Assembly: GCF_963678635.1 (NCBI RefSeq)
Contig: NC_087064.1
Coordinates: 74,763,713-74,827,712 of the forward strand
Source of the DNA: Symsagittifera roscoffensis
Taxonomy: Eukaryota > Xenacoelomorpha > Acoela > Convolutidae
Direction: 5' to 3'
DNA: 64,000 nt
Below are positions 1 through 10,545 of the stretch, in pieces; position 1 is the stretch's first letter, and each line of letters begins with the position of its first letter. The position numbers were made by a program, and so were the translations under genes. Below the pieces are notes generated by a model. The model ran no database searches, was not told the origin of the DNA, and saw nothing but the letters and a program-made list of their open reading frames with translations.

Positions 1-74
1 TTTAATCGTTTTTTGTAGTTTGGAACGACACGTAACAAAACTTTGAAATTAAATCGAAATTTCGTAACAAATGA

Positions 75-195
75 AAATTAGTTCAAACATGGATGTAACA
101 TAGATGTTTCTTTGATGTAACATCAGTGTAACAGCACTGTCTTAGCATAGATGTCACATCGATGTTTCATCAATGTCACATCAATGTTTTCGTAA
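75..195. repeat. Degenerate tandem repeat of a GATGTAACAT-like unit
   Basis: GATGTAACAT, GATGTTTC, GATGTCACAT and CAATGTCACAT recur every 10-20 bases. The period is irregular and no coding frame is maintained, so this looks like a decayed minisatellite. Confidence 0.55.
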
Positions 196-859
196 TAAGT
201 AATAGAAAAACAATGAACATAGGAAAAACATAGTTAATCTATGCGTTTGGTCCGGTAGATTCCTGAAACATGTCAAAACAATGCTATAACAATGATAAAT
301 TTCTGAATTGCAATTTAACTTCAACCCGGGTATGCATTTGAAAAAAAAAATCTTGTAAGGAATTGATTTTGAGACCAAAAATTGAAGAAAAAAATTGGGA
401 CTTGTTAGAATTTTTATTTTGGTACAAGCGCTCTATATTTCTCAAAAATTTCCATTCATACAATCCCAATATATGAATACATTCCCACTATCGTTTGTTC
501 ATTTGCCCCATGTATAACATTGCATGACTAGCATGTCTTATGTATGGTGGTCAACCCAAGTACGTCATATTGTACAAATCTGAATTTTGATTAATGTGAT
601 TATATAATTGGTTGATGCAATATTTATGTCTTTTTGACTGGAAATAAAGAAAAAAAAATACATATACAACGGTGCCATATGCCATGCAATCACAAAATCA
701 TCTCTTGATATGAAACTTAATTTTTTCATTATAGCTCAGAAAAAATCCATTCTATAATTTTTTGAATACGCAACTGAATTAATTGTTAGGTAATTCGGTT
801 GGCTAATCTGATAAAATGCCGAAACTTTGGTTTACTGAATGCATGCATGGAATTGGTTC

Positions 860-921
860 GCATAAATATTAATTTGCATAAATATTAGTGTGCATAAATA
901 TTAGGTGTGCATAAATATTAG
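860..921. repeat. Four-copy tandem repeat of GCATAAATATTAG
   Basis: GCATAAATATT starts at about 860, 876, 892 and 909, spaced 16-17 bases apart with minor linker variation. A short AT-rich minisatellite. Confidence 0.8.
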
Positions 922-2471
922 TTTTAGCGATAACTTTTCTAAAGCAAATTTCTCATACTAAGAAACAGAGAAACAATTTTGAAAATTTTCTCAATAAAAC
1001 CCTCTTCGTTAAAAACATCAATTTAATCCTGCTTTGTTTTTCTTTTGAATCGGGCGTTTTTCTTTTGAATCTAGAATTTACCATGGGAGAACTATAGGTA
1101 CTCCCTAATTTTGCATAACCTGTTAACTCGTGTTGTATAAATGTCATGAGCGGATTTAGGCGGAATTTCAAAAAAAAGAAGTCAAAATTTGCGTCGGCCT
1201 TCTTTTCATGTCGACCAAAAATCAGGCCTAAACAACCTTTTCAGGGACTTTTTGGAAAGTTTTGATCAAAACTTGCGTTTTTTCTACTTGCTCCTCTGGA
1301 TGGACTGGGGTCGATTATCTCGGGGCTTGTGATAGGGGCTCTTGGAAGAGAAATTGGGTACTGGTAGACACAATTAAAACATACTTTTCTAAGACTTATA
1401 TTTCGATTTATTCAATGTAGGTTATTCATTTCGGCTTTTTTATCTCTTTAAGGTCAAATTTCATGAGCTCTCTTGTTCAAGGCAAAAATCATTTTAACAT
1501 AATAGCACGTTTTGTTTAAACAAAACAATAAAACAGATCATATTTCGATTATTTTTTGACTTCCTTCCTGTCGTGTGTAGATAGCGCGTCACTGATAGCG
1601 CGTTTTTTGTTGTCTTGAGTTCACTGGATAGTCTCTCTTCCACCAGTACTGTTCACTCATTGAGTATTCGGTGTAGTTTTCACCAGTTTCTGACATCTGT
1701 AGGCGGGACGTCTACAGTTGATGACCTCTGCTCTATATGCAGCAAAAATTGACCCAGAAGTTGCCGCCACTTCGTCAGAAATAGCTCAGATGTCTTTTCC
1801 GGTCCAGAATTCTAAAATTATTTTAAACTTGATTCTTCCTTTAGTCTCAAATTAAACTAAATTCTTCCAATAAAAACATATTTTAAAAGTGTTTGAGCCA
1901 CAATTTTACTTTTTCAAAAGCTTTTTTTAAATTTGTCTCGAGCAAGAAAGTGGAATAAATCATTAAAGAGAACATTACCGCTTTTTTACCATGGGTTTTG
2001 AATTAACCAGCTGAAAACCTAAAAATACGCTGATATTTTGCATTTTGGAGCGAGAAAAACCGTAACAAATAATTAGTAAACTTAATTCAATAACAAAAAA
2101 AGCGAGCTGATTTTGTTCCAGTTTCAAAGAAGGTGCGGAATATTTATTTGTTCTTTATTGCGTTGAAGCTTTTCCATCTCTTTTTTCCCATAGTAAAACC
2201 CTATTAACCGTAAGTTCGGATTTTAAAAAAAAACTATTTCAAATTAGTTGTCATTTTTTTTTCATTTTTGCAGCTTTGCATCCATTTCAATCTCGCACCC
2301 TGCTATAAACTACTGCAAAAATAGAAACAAAATAAAAAAAATTGAAAAAAAAAATCAAAACTCTTTTTCAATGTTTTTGAATATCTTCTTTATGTTGGAT
2401 TTTATATTTCCAAGATGAATTATTTGAAAAACGTTATGCTACTCGCACAACAATCTAATCGTTTTTTCTCT

Positions 2472-2585
2472 GACCATTGAAAATGCGGAGGGAGTTTGTA
2501 TTCGGGTGTGTTTTAGTTATTTTTGTTTTCCTCTCAAAGCCAGGTTCCACAAATAATTATTGGAATGGGCTGAGTGATATATCAT
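2472..2585 (+). repeat. Direct repeat, left copy (partner at 3635-3748)
   Basis: Begins GACCATTGAAAATG and ends near GAGTGATAT, with the middle phrase TTTGTATTCGGGTG. The same order of phrases recurs at 3635-3748 with substitutions and small indels. The two copies lie about 1.16 kb apart and the hAT MITE at 3156-3602 sits between them. Confidence 0.7.
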
Positions 2586-3155
2586 ATTTAAAGTATTTGA
2601 GTCGTGATTCAAACAAAAAAATTTTCAAAAAATTGTCTCGGTGTAGAGAAAAATGAGTTTGAACGTTGTCGTATTTTGTCTAGTTTTGTCTGGTTATGAT
2701 CAAAATCTTGATTTTACTATGAAGAAAATTTTTTTTGATGATTCTTGGCTAAAATTTTTTTGAATTTTTTTGAATTTTCTTTTTCATTTTTTTTGTTTTT
2801 CATTTAATTTTTACAGACAAATGATGCCGATTATGCTTAGTTCATCAACTTTCTACGCAATCGTGACATATTTGATTCTCATCACACACTGAAAATGAAT
2901 ATAATTTGAAAAAAAAGTATTTAAAAAATTCAATTTTATAAAATTGTTTCGGAACATTCTGTGCTACTATCACAGCAACCGGCTATCCTTTCTTTCAAAT
3001 ATATGAAATATATGAAATTGCGGATTAAAGAAACCAGAAGTGATTGGAAGCATTCGAAAAGATTGTTGAAGTGGTTATGAAGATATCAGGTTACTTAAGA
3101 AACGTTTTTTCTCATGAACGATCTGCTACTTTAGTTAGCAAAGAAAGCAAGTGCA

Positions 3156-3602
3156 CAGGGGCGGATCTAGGATTTTCTCGAGGGGGGGGGGGGGCGGATT
3201 TTCAAAAAATTTTCGAAAATTTCGACGACCTTTTTTTTAGGTCGATCAGATTGATTTTCCGAGCTCTCCCAAAGCAGTAAAAAGACCCTGTTTTGGCCAA
3301 ATTTTCTGCGCCGCAAGTAATTTTTTGAAAAAACAGGCCAAAAAAGCCGTTTTTGGGCACTTTTTGGAAAATGTTGACAAAAAAATCGCGTTTTTTTTTT
3401 GGCGCGCACTCCCCCTCAAAATAAGTATATATTGGCGCCAAAGGCGCCTTTAGAAAAATTTTAGGGTCGGTCGGCCAAAAATGGATTTCTTAAAAAGTAC
3501 CAAAGGGGGGACCCTTTGGGTTGGCAGGGGGTCGAATCCATGAGGGGAAGGCGTCCGCCCCCCATCCCGCCCCCCATCCCCCCCCCCCTAAATCCGCCCC
3601 TG
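3156..3602 (+). mobile_element. hAT-type MITE, copy 1, complete with 8-bp target duplication
   Basis: The ends are inverted repeats: CAGGGGCGGATCTAGG at the left and the reverse complement of CAGGGGCGGATTTAGG at the right. Both ends are flanked by CAAGTGCA (3148-3155 and 3603-3610), an 8-bp target duplication as made by hAT transposases. The interior has G and C homopolymer runs and no transposase, so it is non-autonomous. CAGGGGCGGATC-type ends are common among invertebrate hAT MITEs (family knowledge). Related copies lie at 6402-6640, 6786-7202 and 7382-7782. Confidence 0.9.
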
Positions 3603-3634
3603 CAAGTGCATGTTCCAATATTGATTATTGTTCC

Positions 3635-3748
3635 GACCATTGAAAATGAAAAACAATTTGTATTCGGGTGTTTTAGTGTTTTTTTTTGTTTTTCACGCAA
3701 AATCATGTGCCACAAATAATCATTGGACTGGGTTGAGTGATATAACAT
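3635..3748 (+). repeat. Direct repeat, right copy (partner at 2472-2585)
   Basis: Same phrase order as 2472-2585: GACCATTGAAAATG, TTTGTATTCGGGTG, CACAAATAAT, TTGAGTGATAT. It begins 25 bases after the target duplication of the hAT MITE. Confidence 0.7.
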
Positions 3749-4509
3749 TTTAAGGCCCTTTTAGCGTGGAAATAGAAAAGTTAAGTCAAAATTTTTATCA
3801 CTAAAGCTCAAGAGTCTCATTTTTATCAACTGTGCCAATAGCGCTTAATTTGCTTAGGAAAGCTGATTAATACTACTAAATGCACTTCTTAATTTGCTTA
3901 GGAAAGCTGATTAATACTACTAAATGCAATTCCTAAAATTGGTGCGCTTACAGCAAGTTTGTATATGGAACCGAACGATAAACATTTTTCTATTTTGGAT
4001 TGCAAATTATATAAGCTTATCAAGTCACCTGGAAGCACGCTGTTCAAAATTGGGTATTACCACTAAGTTATAATTAGGTGAATGCAATGTGATGACCTTG
4101 AAATGGGATCCCCAACTCGGCCACACTCTTTTAAAAATGTTCACGTGTGTTCACATGAGCAAGGCTCACGTTTCGTGTTTGAACTAAATGCACGTGAAAA
4201 ACACAAGAGCATGTGAGCTCAAGGAAACACGAAAAATTTTGCAGTTACGAGACATTTGCTCTCTTGTTTTTCATGTATTTCTAGCTTGTTATAAAAAAAA
4301 TCTTGATCCTTTTAAAGAAAAAGCACATAAAAATAATATTTTAACAAGTTGTTATTTTTGGGTTTTGATCCACGGCGGGTGGATAATGACCTAAGATAAC
4401 ATCTCGATACTTTAAAGATGAAATGGGTCATTCCTCGACTCAAGTAGTGTACTTACGTACCAGATAATTGATTGGAAAAATTCATTTATCTGGAAAAAAC
4501 TGACTTTGG
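3749..4509. other. Intergenic stretch, no supported gene
   Basis: Only a 44-bp tandem duplication (3844-3931) stands out. The remainder is AT-rich with short unremarkable ORFs. Confidence 0.6.
3844..3931. repeat. 44-bp tandem duplication
   Basis: The unit starting CTTAATTTGCTTAGG and ending CTAAATGCA occurs at 3844 and again at 3888 with almost no difference, indicating a recent slippage duplication. Confidence 0.9.
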
Positions 4510-4704
4510 ATCTACTGAAAAATTACCCTCCCTTTGGTACCTACTTAAGAATTGCCACCCCTATTATTAAAAGCAGTAAATTAGCGCTAGAGCTTTGTAT
4601 TGAGACTTTCAATTTTGCTGCAATATGATTGGTCGAAAGGGCGTTATATTAACCTACCTAACAATTGCCCCCTTTCGTAAAAGGGGGGTAATTGTTAAGT
4701 AGAT
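4510..4704. mobile_element. MITE family B, copy A
   Basis: Ends are inverted repeats around ATCTACT: left ATCTACTGAAAAATTACCC, right ending GTTAAGTAGAT. The right end carries an extra internal hairpin (CTACCTAACAATTGCCCCC facing GGGGGGTAATTGTTAAG). Copy B at 8982-9186 has the same plan in the opposite orientation. No protein is encoded and no clear target duplication could be read. Confidence 0.75.
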
Positions 4705-4734
4705 GCGTAACTTTTGTCGGAGATTCCCATGCAG

Positions 4735-5241
4735 TTCTTTTGACCAGTTTTTGGAACAATACGAAAAACTAAAACCACAGGTGGGGAAAAATAACCAACT
4801 GACAATCGCGATGACAGAAATTAAAAGACGCGGGGCAGGATATCTAAGGTTTTCTCAGGTGATCTTTTGTTTAGAGATAGCACGCTTTACGGTTTGGTTT
4901 TGCTTGAGTTATTGTTGGATATATCATATGTTATGTTTTCTAGCACGTGTGAACTAGTGTTTTTATAGACTGTTTGAAATCAGAAGCTGAATACGATTTG
5001 GATTTGGACACTGGTCTCAACAACGAGCTGGATCTGGACCTTCATCTCGACAGTTTTGTATGGTTTTTTTTTGTGACGCTACCCCCCTGGTAATGTGCCA
5101 TTAGGATTAAGACTTCAGCTGTCTCGAATTTCAGGAGATTCTGTGGAAAACGCAGTTAAAAAGGTTTTAACCTCTAAAGTTTTCTCAGGTGATCTTTTGT
5201 TTAGAGATAGCACGCTGTACGGGTTGATTTTGTGTCAATAG
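4735..5241 (+). CDS. Possible small multi-exon gene (three exon-like segments)
   Basis: I do not recognise a family. Three open segments carry plausible splice signals. Segment a (4735-4858) follows CCCATGCAG and ends TTCTCAG before GTGATC. Segment b (4979-5057) follows TTTTTATAG, is rich in Asp, Glu and Leu (reads YDLDLDTGL), and ends before GTATGG. Segment c (5135-5241) follows GAATTTCAG and reads through VFSGDLLFRDSTLYGL to a TAG. The VFSGDLLF segment also occurs in a partial copy at 4849-4903, so a or its extension and c may be duplicated or alternative exons. A further coding-like stretch ends at 5700. All boundaries are inferred; transcript data would be needed to fix them. Confidence 0.25.
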
Positions 5242-5270
5242 AGCCTCAAAGTTGCAAATAATACAAATGC

Positions 5271-5553
5271 ATTGATGAAAAAAAAGGCTAGTTCTACAAT
5301 TCCGTTGATAAAAAAATGCTAGTCATACAAATCCGTTGATGAAAAAAAGCTATTCTTACAATTCCATTGATGGAGAAAATGCTTATCGAACAATTCCATT
5401 GATGAAAAAAATGCTTATCGTACAGTTTCATCGATGGAAAAAATGGTTGTAGTACAATTTCGTTAATGGAAAAAATGCTTGTCGTGCTATTATTGTACAC
5501 TTTTTTTATTCTACGGAATTCTACGAAATTGTACGATAAGCATTTTTTGTCAA
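5271..5553. repeat. 31-32-bp minisatellite with an inverted terminal unit
   Basis: TTGATGAAAAAAATGCTTATCGTACAA-like units recur at about 5272, 5305, 5336, 5367, 5399, 5431 and 5463, each followed by an AATTCCG/AATTCCA-type phrase. At 5526-5553 the motif appears in reverse orientation (AATTGTACGATAAGCATTTT). The minus-strand ORF across this array is a product of the repeat. Confidence 0.85.
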
Positions 5554-5700
5554 CCCCGTCATCCCTCAAAAATGCATGCGAAAATTACTGTACCCCAGAA
5601 ATCTAGTTGGACGTTTTTTAGTGCTTCCTTAAATTCAAACTCCTCCCCTACAACTCCTTTAGAAGTGTCGGATGTTCAGGCCTTGACAAAAATTTACTAA
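5554..5700 (+). CDS. Possible terminal exon, unknown protein
   Basis: An open frame from the end of the minisatellite to a TAA at 5698-5700 has protein-like composition, including SSWTFFSASLNSNSSPTTPLE (serine- and threonine-rich). No family is recognised and no strong splice acceptor is visible. It could be the last exon of the candidate gene at 4735-5241 or a chance ORF. Confidence 0.2.
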   Translation, partial: PRHPSKMHAKITVPQKSSWTFFSASLNSNSSPTTPLEVSDVQALTKIY

Positions 5701-6401
5701 ATTGGGAAATTTACTTTCCTTACCACGACATGCTGTAAACAATTCCGGTTACGATACCGAGGTTGTGTGGTTTGTTGTGGGGGAAAATGGCCACTGTATA
5801 GAAAACTACTATTGTTTGTGAGAAGTTTTTTTAAAGATTATCAAAAAATTTTATTATTGAGCACTTTGAGACTTAAAATTGGATGTGTTTAAACTTGGCG
5901 TGTATAAAATTTAGATAATCAAACAAATCATTGATGTTTTTAATATTGAGATGGTACTATAAATAAACGACATTGATTGAAAATTGAAGAAGATTTGTTG
6001 TTCAATATTTAGTTTTGAGATTTTAACAATCATAATTGAGTTTGATGAGTAAAATTCGAAATTATAGCTTGCCCTGTCGAATTGTTTCTAAATTGAAATT
6101 TTTGTACTGGAATAATTTTATCTGTGGGTTTCTCTGGGTCTTTATATTTAAAGTAATTCAAACTTAACTGAGGCACTGATCACACACACCAAAGAAAACT
6201 CAATTGTATTTGATTTAAATAGACTTAAATTTCGATCGATTTTTGACTTGCAGTTTTCAGGTGTTTTTTACTTGATTATACAAGTGAAAACACGCAAGCA
6301 ATCAAAAAAAGTTATACAAAAAAAATTCAAGTAAAAACACAAAATTTAACACTCTCGTTGTTACAATCGAAAGAAAACGTATAAAAACACAGAATTTTAG
6401 T
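5701..6401. other. Intergenic stretch, nothing supported
   Basis: AT-rich sequence with no repeat, RNA gene or ORF that I can defend. Confidence 0.6.
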
Positions 6402-6640
6402 AAGGGGCGGATCTGCAATTTTCTCGGAGAGGACAGATTTTCTAAAAAAAGAAAACAAATTGTCGAACATTTTTACGGGTTGACAAATCGAGTTTCCGAG
6501 CACACTCAAAGCAGTAAAAGACCCTTTTTTGCCCAATTGTTTTTGTGCCACAGTCAAATATATATAAAAAACATGCCTAAAGAAGTTTTCTTTAGGCTTT
6601 CTTTGGAAAGTGTTGACCGAAAAAAAAATTAAAATTTTTA
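6402..6640 (+). mobile_element. hAT-type MITE, copy 2, truncated
   Basis: Starts AGGGGCGGATCTGCAATTTT, a decayed version of the copy 1 end, and continues through the shared phrases TTTCCGAGC, AAGCAGTAAAAGACCC and TTTGGAAAGTGTTGAC. It then loses similarity, so the right end is missing. No target duplication is readable. Confidence 0.75.
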
Positions 6641-6785
6641 ATGGAAAATTCAAGTAGCTCTTGTGGTTTCTTTTCACGAGATTTTTTCATTAAAACACGC
6701 AATTTTTCAGGTGAAAACGCGTGAAAATTTTAAAGAGTGCATGATTGGGCACATACTATTATGAAAAAATTGAGTCAGTTTGAAT

Positions 6786-7202
6786 CTGGGGCGGATTTAG
6801 GGGGTGGGGGGGTTTGGGCGATGGCTTCGGATACCTCCTTCTTCAGGAATTCCACCCCCTGCCGACCCAAAGTGTCCCCTTTGTACCATTTTGAGATATT
6901 CATAATCGGCGATGGACACTAAAATTTTGTAAAGGCGCCTTAGGCGACAATATATAATAATTTTAAAAAAAGCGCAATTTTTCGGTAAAAATTTTCCAAA
7001 AAGTGCCTTAAAATGCCTTTTTTGGGCCTGTTTTTTTAAAATTTTTCCTGCGCCACAGAAAATTTGACCAAAACAGGATCTTTAAATGCTTTGGGAGAGC
7101 TCGGAAATCAAGTGGGTCAGCCTAAAAAAAGGTCGACAAAATTTTTGATAATTTTTTTTGAAAATCTGCCCACCCCTCGAGAAAAACCTAGATCCGCCCC
7201 CG
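6786..7202 (-). mobile_element. hAT-type MITE, copy 3, complete
   Basis: Inverted ends CTGGGGCGGATTTAGG and GATCCGCCCCCG, flanked by GTTTGAAT (6778-6785) and GTTTGATT (7203-7210), an 8-bp target duplication with one mismatch. The interior runs opposite to copy 1: the Gly-run end comes first and the CTCGAGAAAAACC end last. Non-autonomous. Confidence 0.88.
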
Positions 7203-7381
7203 GTTTGATTAAATCTACCATAATCCCACACCAACCCTTCCCGGTAAGGTTTTGCTTAGTATAGAACTATTTAGTAGTTTTGTTTAGTAACTATATGTAT
7301 GAGCACAAAAGATTTGGAATCAATAGGAACCAAAAATTCTGAAACACAGAAATGGTTATCAGCCAAACATAGACCTGTAAT

Positions 7382-7782
7382 CACCAGCGGATTTGGGGGG
7401 GGGGGGGGGGGGGGGGGGTTCCTGGGTTTCGGACGCCGCTCTCCCCCTCAGGAATTCGACCACCTGGCACTATTCAGAGATATCCGTTTTTAGTGACGGA
7501 CTCGGCACCAATATATACTAATTTTGAGGGGGGAGTGCGCGACGAAAAAACGCAAATTTTTTGGTCAAAATTTTCCAAAAAAATGACTAAAAACGCTTTT
7601 TTGGCCTGTTTTTTCATAATTTTGCCTGCGGCGCAGAAAATGTGGTCAAAATGGGGTCTTTTTGGTGATTTAGAAGAGCTAAGAAAATCAATTTGGTCGA
7701 CCTAAAAAAAGGTTGACAAAATTTTCGAATTTTTTTGAAAATCCGCACCACCCCCCTCGAGAAAATCCCAGATCCGCCCCTG
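7382..7782 (-). mobile_element. hAT-type MITE, copy 4, complete
   Basis: Inverted ends CACCAGCGGATTTGGG and GATCCGCCCCTG, flanked by CCTGTAAT (7374-7381) and CCTGTGAT (7783-7790), seven of eight bases matching. Contains a poly-G run at 7396-7418. It lies only 180 bp from copy 3 in the same orientation but has its own target duplication, so it is an independent insertion. Confidence 0.88.
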
Positions 7783-7967
7783 CCTGTGATGGCTCAAACC
7801 GAAAATTGATTGCCTCGTAAATACTCAAAAACTACAAAAAGTTTTCGCAATGGCATACTTGAAAAACTATACGTTTCTGAGTTGTTTCAAGCGAAACAAA
7901 AATACGTAACGGACCCCCACCGCAACACCCCTCCCCCAACCACTCAATAATTGACATCCTGATTTAC

Positions 7968-8222
7968 CTGCAGTTCGAAATTCAACTTCATTGGTGGCAC
8001 AATCCGAAAACCACTTGTCAATTGTGGCTCAATTTCACTGCTCTCCTCCATCACTCTGGAACTCCCACTTGTGATCACGTGACCAAAGGGGTTCAATGAC
8101 CTCTTTCCTGTTGGGCGCCAGCTGACTGAGCCAGACATGGAGTTGGCATTCACGACTGCGCATATTATGAGCGCAAACAAGAGAAACTTCTCAAAAAGCA
8201 GTTTTCGACTGTTTTTTGTCAT
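7968..8222 (-). CDS. Candidate secreted neuropeptide precursor, first coding exon
   Basis: Starts at an ATG in A-rich context at 8222. Residues 1-26 form a classic signal peptide: basic start, then FLLFALIICAVVNA. The next residues read NSMSGSVSWRPT, then GKR at 39-41, which is an amidation and dibasic cleavage signal. A peptide directly after the signal peptide followed by GKR is the layout of AKH/GnRH/corazonin-type precursors, and W-x-P before GKR recalls GnRH-like peptides; the N-terminal Gln of that family is absent, so assignment is speculative. The remaining 51 residues look like a spacer. The reading frame runs to a stop at 7944, but CTGCAG followed by GTAAATCAG is a strong splice donor at 7968/7967, so the exon probably ends there. 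Confidence 0.55.
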
Positions 8223-8981
8223 TTTTTAATTGTTGAAAAATCCGATGACTAGCGTGCTCAAGTTATAAAGTGTAATAGTTTTTTTTCCTATCCCTCACTG
8301 AGGAAAAGCCAAGTTGCTTTAGTGAAGGAAAATTTTTAATCAAAAAAACTTGATGAGCTTTCGCTTCAAGCCTGTGCTTTGACAAGTTATAATCAAAGAA
8401 ACTTCTAGTATTTACCGCCTAAAATGCAACTAAATAAAATTTCAAAAGCAATTGATTTACCTCAAAGTTTCGCCAAGTATGGAATTTTCACTTGACATTT
8501 TGCATGCCCATATTTGAAAAATTAAAAAGCAAGCAAAGCGAATCTGTCAATTGAAATATCCAAATTCTCCTTAATGCAACGCGAGATGAAATGAAATTTT
8601 TCTTGGAATACTTGAAAAAGTTAAGAGCGCCGTAGGTTGGTAAAAAATAGTTGCATAGGTTCCCCACACTTGCTTTCCATTTAAAAACTGATAAGCTTCC
8701 GGTAAAGTTTAATTTATAAATAGATGCTGTAATATTTAAACTGCTTCAAACCGCCATTTCTGAGGCAAAAAAAAACAGACATGTTGTGCAATTTAAACTG
8801 ACTTTTGACCAGCGGCTTCTGATGAGTATAAAATTTGAGATGTAAGAGAAGCGGGAGCTTGCCTTGGCTGTTTTGCAAATTTAAGAAATTTCGAATTAGT
8901 TCAGAGCAATTGGACTGAGCAATAAAAAAAATTGATAATTAAGCTGCAATAATTTTTTAAACTTTATGTAGCAATTTTTAA
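8223..8981. other. Upstream region of the peptide gene; no other gene seen
   Basis: On the minus strand, CTTTATAAC at about 8262-8270 is a TATA-like sequence roughly 45 bases before the ATG at 8222. The rest is AT-rich with no supported ORF or repeat. Confidence 0.4.
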
Positions 8982-9186
8982 ATCTACTTAACAATCTCTA
9001 CCCCTTTCAAGAAGGGGGTGAGGAGATTGTTCAGTAGATCAAAATGGTTGATTTTCTGACCAATCAGAATGCAGAAAAATTAGAACTCTCAATAGAAAGC
9101 TCAGTGCTAATTTACTGTATGTATTTATAGGGGTGGAGAGTTTTAAGTAGGTACCATAGGGGGGGGGGGGGGATTGTTAAGTAGAT
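8982..9186. mobile_element. MITE family B, copy B
   Basis: Left end ATCTACTTAACAATCTCTACC, right end GATTGTTAAGTAGAT, giving an inverted repeat. Here the left end carries the extra hairpin (CCCCTTTCAAGAAGGGGG, then GTTCAGTAGAT). Internal phrases such as GGTACC, AGAACTCTCAATAGAAAGC and TAGGGGTGG match copy A (4510-4704) in reverse orientation. Confidence 0.78.
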
Positions 9187-9342
9187 CCCAATTTTCTGGC
9201 ATCAACATTTCGAAAAGTTTAAAATTGACAAAGTATTAATTTTTTCATAAACAAAATTATCTTAACCACACGTTTCGACAGTTTAATTTTTTTGTAACCT
9301 AGTTTTTTTAGCACAACATAAGTAAGCACTTCAGTGTCTTTT

Positions 9343-9737
9343 TTTTACTTATTCCGCCCAAATTTAATAATTTGCGACTTTGTAATTTTTAATTTATAAA
9401 AGCTGAGACAAAATACTCATAGTACTGATTTATTTGCTTAATATGCGATCACTTTCTTTTTATGCCGACTTCTAACAAGGCCGAGTTTTCAGCAGATACA
9501 AAAGTGGTCTTTTTCTAACCTGGTTAAAACTCTGGAGCATACTTGAAATAATTTTTTGAGTAAAATACCAAATGTTTTAGGCCAAATCGGCTCAATTATT
9601 TTTGACTTAAAATTGTGAACAAAACATTTGAGTTGGTAATTATGAAAATTGATTGGCTAGTTCTAGCCAATCAGATTGAAGCAAGATAATTTCAGTTCAA
9701 GATGTTGAAAGATTGATTTTTGGGCGGAATAAGTAAA
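9343..9737. mobile_element. Inverted-repeat element C (MITE-like)
   Basis: Left arm TTTTACTTATTCCGCCCAAA (9343-9362) faces its reverse complement TTTGGGCGGAATAAGTAAAA at about 9718-9737. The interior includes a 22-base palindrome, GATTGGCTAG-TT-CTAGCCAATC (9651-9672). No protein and no clear target duplication. Confidence 0.7.
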
Positions 9738-9779
9738 AAGATCCCAAAACAATTGGCCTGACAAACAATCGGATTGACG

Positions 9780-9839
9780 AAATCAACTGCTTTCATGGAA
9801 GCTTTTCGGAAATCAACTGCTTTCATGGAACCTTTTGGA
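9780..9839. repeat. 30-bp tandem duplication
   Basis: AAATCAACTGCTTTCATGGAA occurs at about 9780 and 9810 with an intervening CTTTTCGG. It sits between elements C and D. Confidence 0.85.
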
Positions 9840-9848
9840 ACCTTTTCG

Positions 9849-10545
9849 GGTTCTCATGCTGGAGGGACCGAATACTGGAAAATTTTCAACCAATCAAAAT
9901 CGCTAAGCGTTCCTATTGGCCAAATGCCTTTCTCACAAAATCGAACTCAATATTTCCAGAAAATGATAATATAATAAGTATAATGGATGCAGATATAATA
10001 GGTGCAGATCTTAAAACTTAGTTTTTTGCTTTTCCATTTTTCGTAAATCGGTATTCATAAAATATTAAATTTGTTGCAATCCGCCTTCAATCCGGTCTTA
10101 ATTTCATTCATCGGCTTAATATCTAATTGAGCAAAATTAACACTATTGGCCCGGATTTATTTGCTTGGGGTTTAGGAAACTAGACGACCAGAAAATAACG
10201 GAATTTAGACAATAAATTGCGTGATATTGCGTGAAATTTTTTTACAGAGTTAAATTGTTTTTTGGCTGAGTAAATACTGGTTATCCAATTTAGACAATAA
10301 ATTGCGAGCAAATTGCGTGAAATTTGTTTTCTGGCCCAAACTAAATGTTGGCTGAGTAAATACTGGTTGTCCGTAAATTCCGTTACTTTACGGTCGTCTA
10401 ACTTCTTGCCGTCTAAGTTATTAGGCCCCATTTGCTTACGTTGAGAATTTCGCGATTTCCCTGAGATTTCTGAATAGTCAATTGTGATTGGTTGAAAATA
10501 AGCCAAAATAAACTTCACGCATTCGGTACCTCCAGCATGAGGAAC
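9849..10545. mobile_element. Inverted-repeat element D with nested repeats
   Basis: Left arm GGTTCTCATGCTGGAGGGAC (from 9849), followed by CCGAATAC and ATTTTCAACCAATCA, is repeated in reverse complement at about 10480-10545. Inside are an 85-bp tandem duplication (10202-10286 and 10287-10371, each starting AATTTAGACAATAAATTGCG) and a second inverted repeat pairing TAGACGACC...TAACGGAATTT at 10181-10206 with 10375-10400. This looks like one small element nested in another. The 112-codon minus ORF across it is repeat-derived. Confidence 0.65.

Larger units (their letters stand above)
1..2471. other. AT-rich stretch without a supported gene
   Basis: Homopolymer-rich AT sequence with stops in all frames; every ORF is under about 75 codons and shows no domain. 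It holds two degenerate tandem repeats (listed separately). A slightly less AT-rich patch near 1560-1830 could hide a short exon, but no convincing splice sites frame it. Confidence 0.6.

Noticed and set aside
5294-5569. 91-codon minus ORF with SIFSIN repeats
   Set aside because: Repetition follows the 32-bp minisatellite; no start context or domain.
10180-10518. 112-codon minus ORF
   Set aside because: Lies within inverted-repeat element D and an 85-bp tandem duplication.
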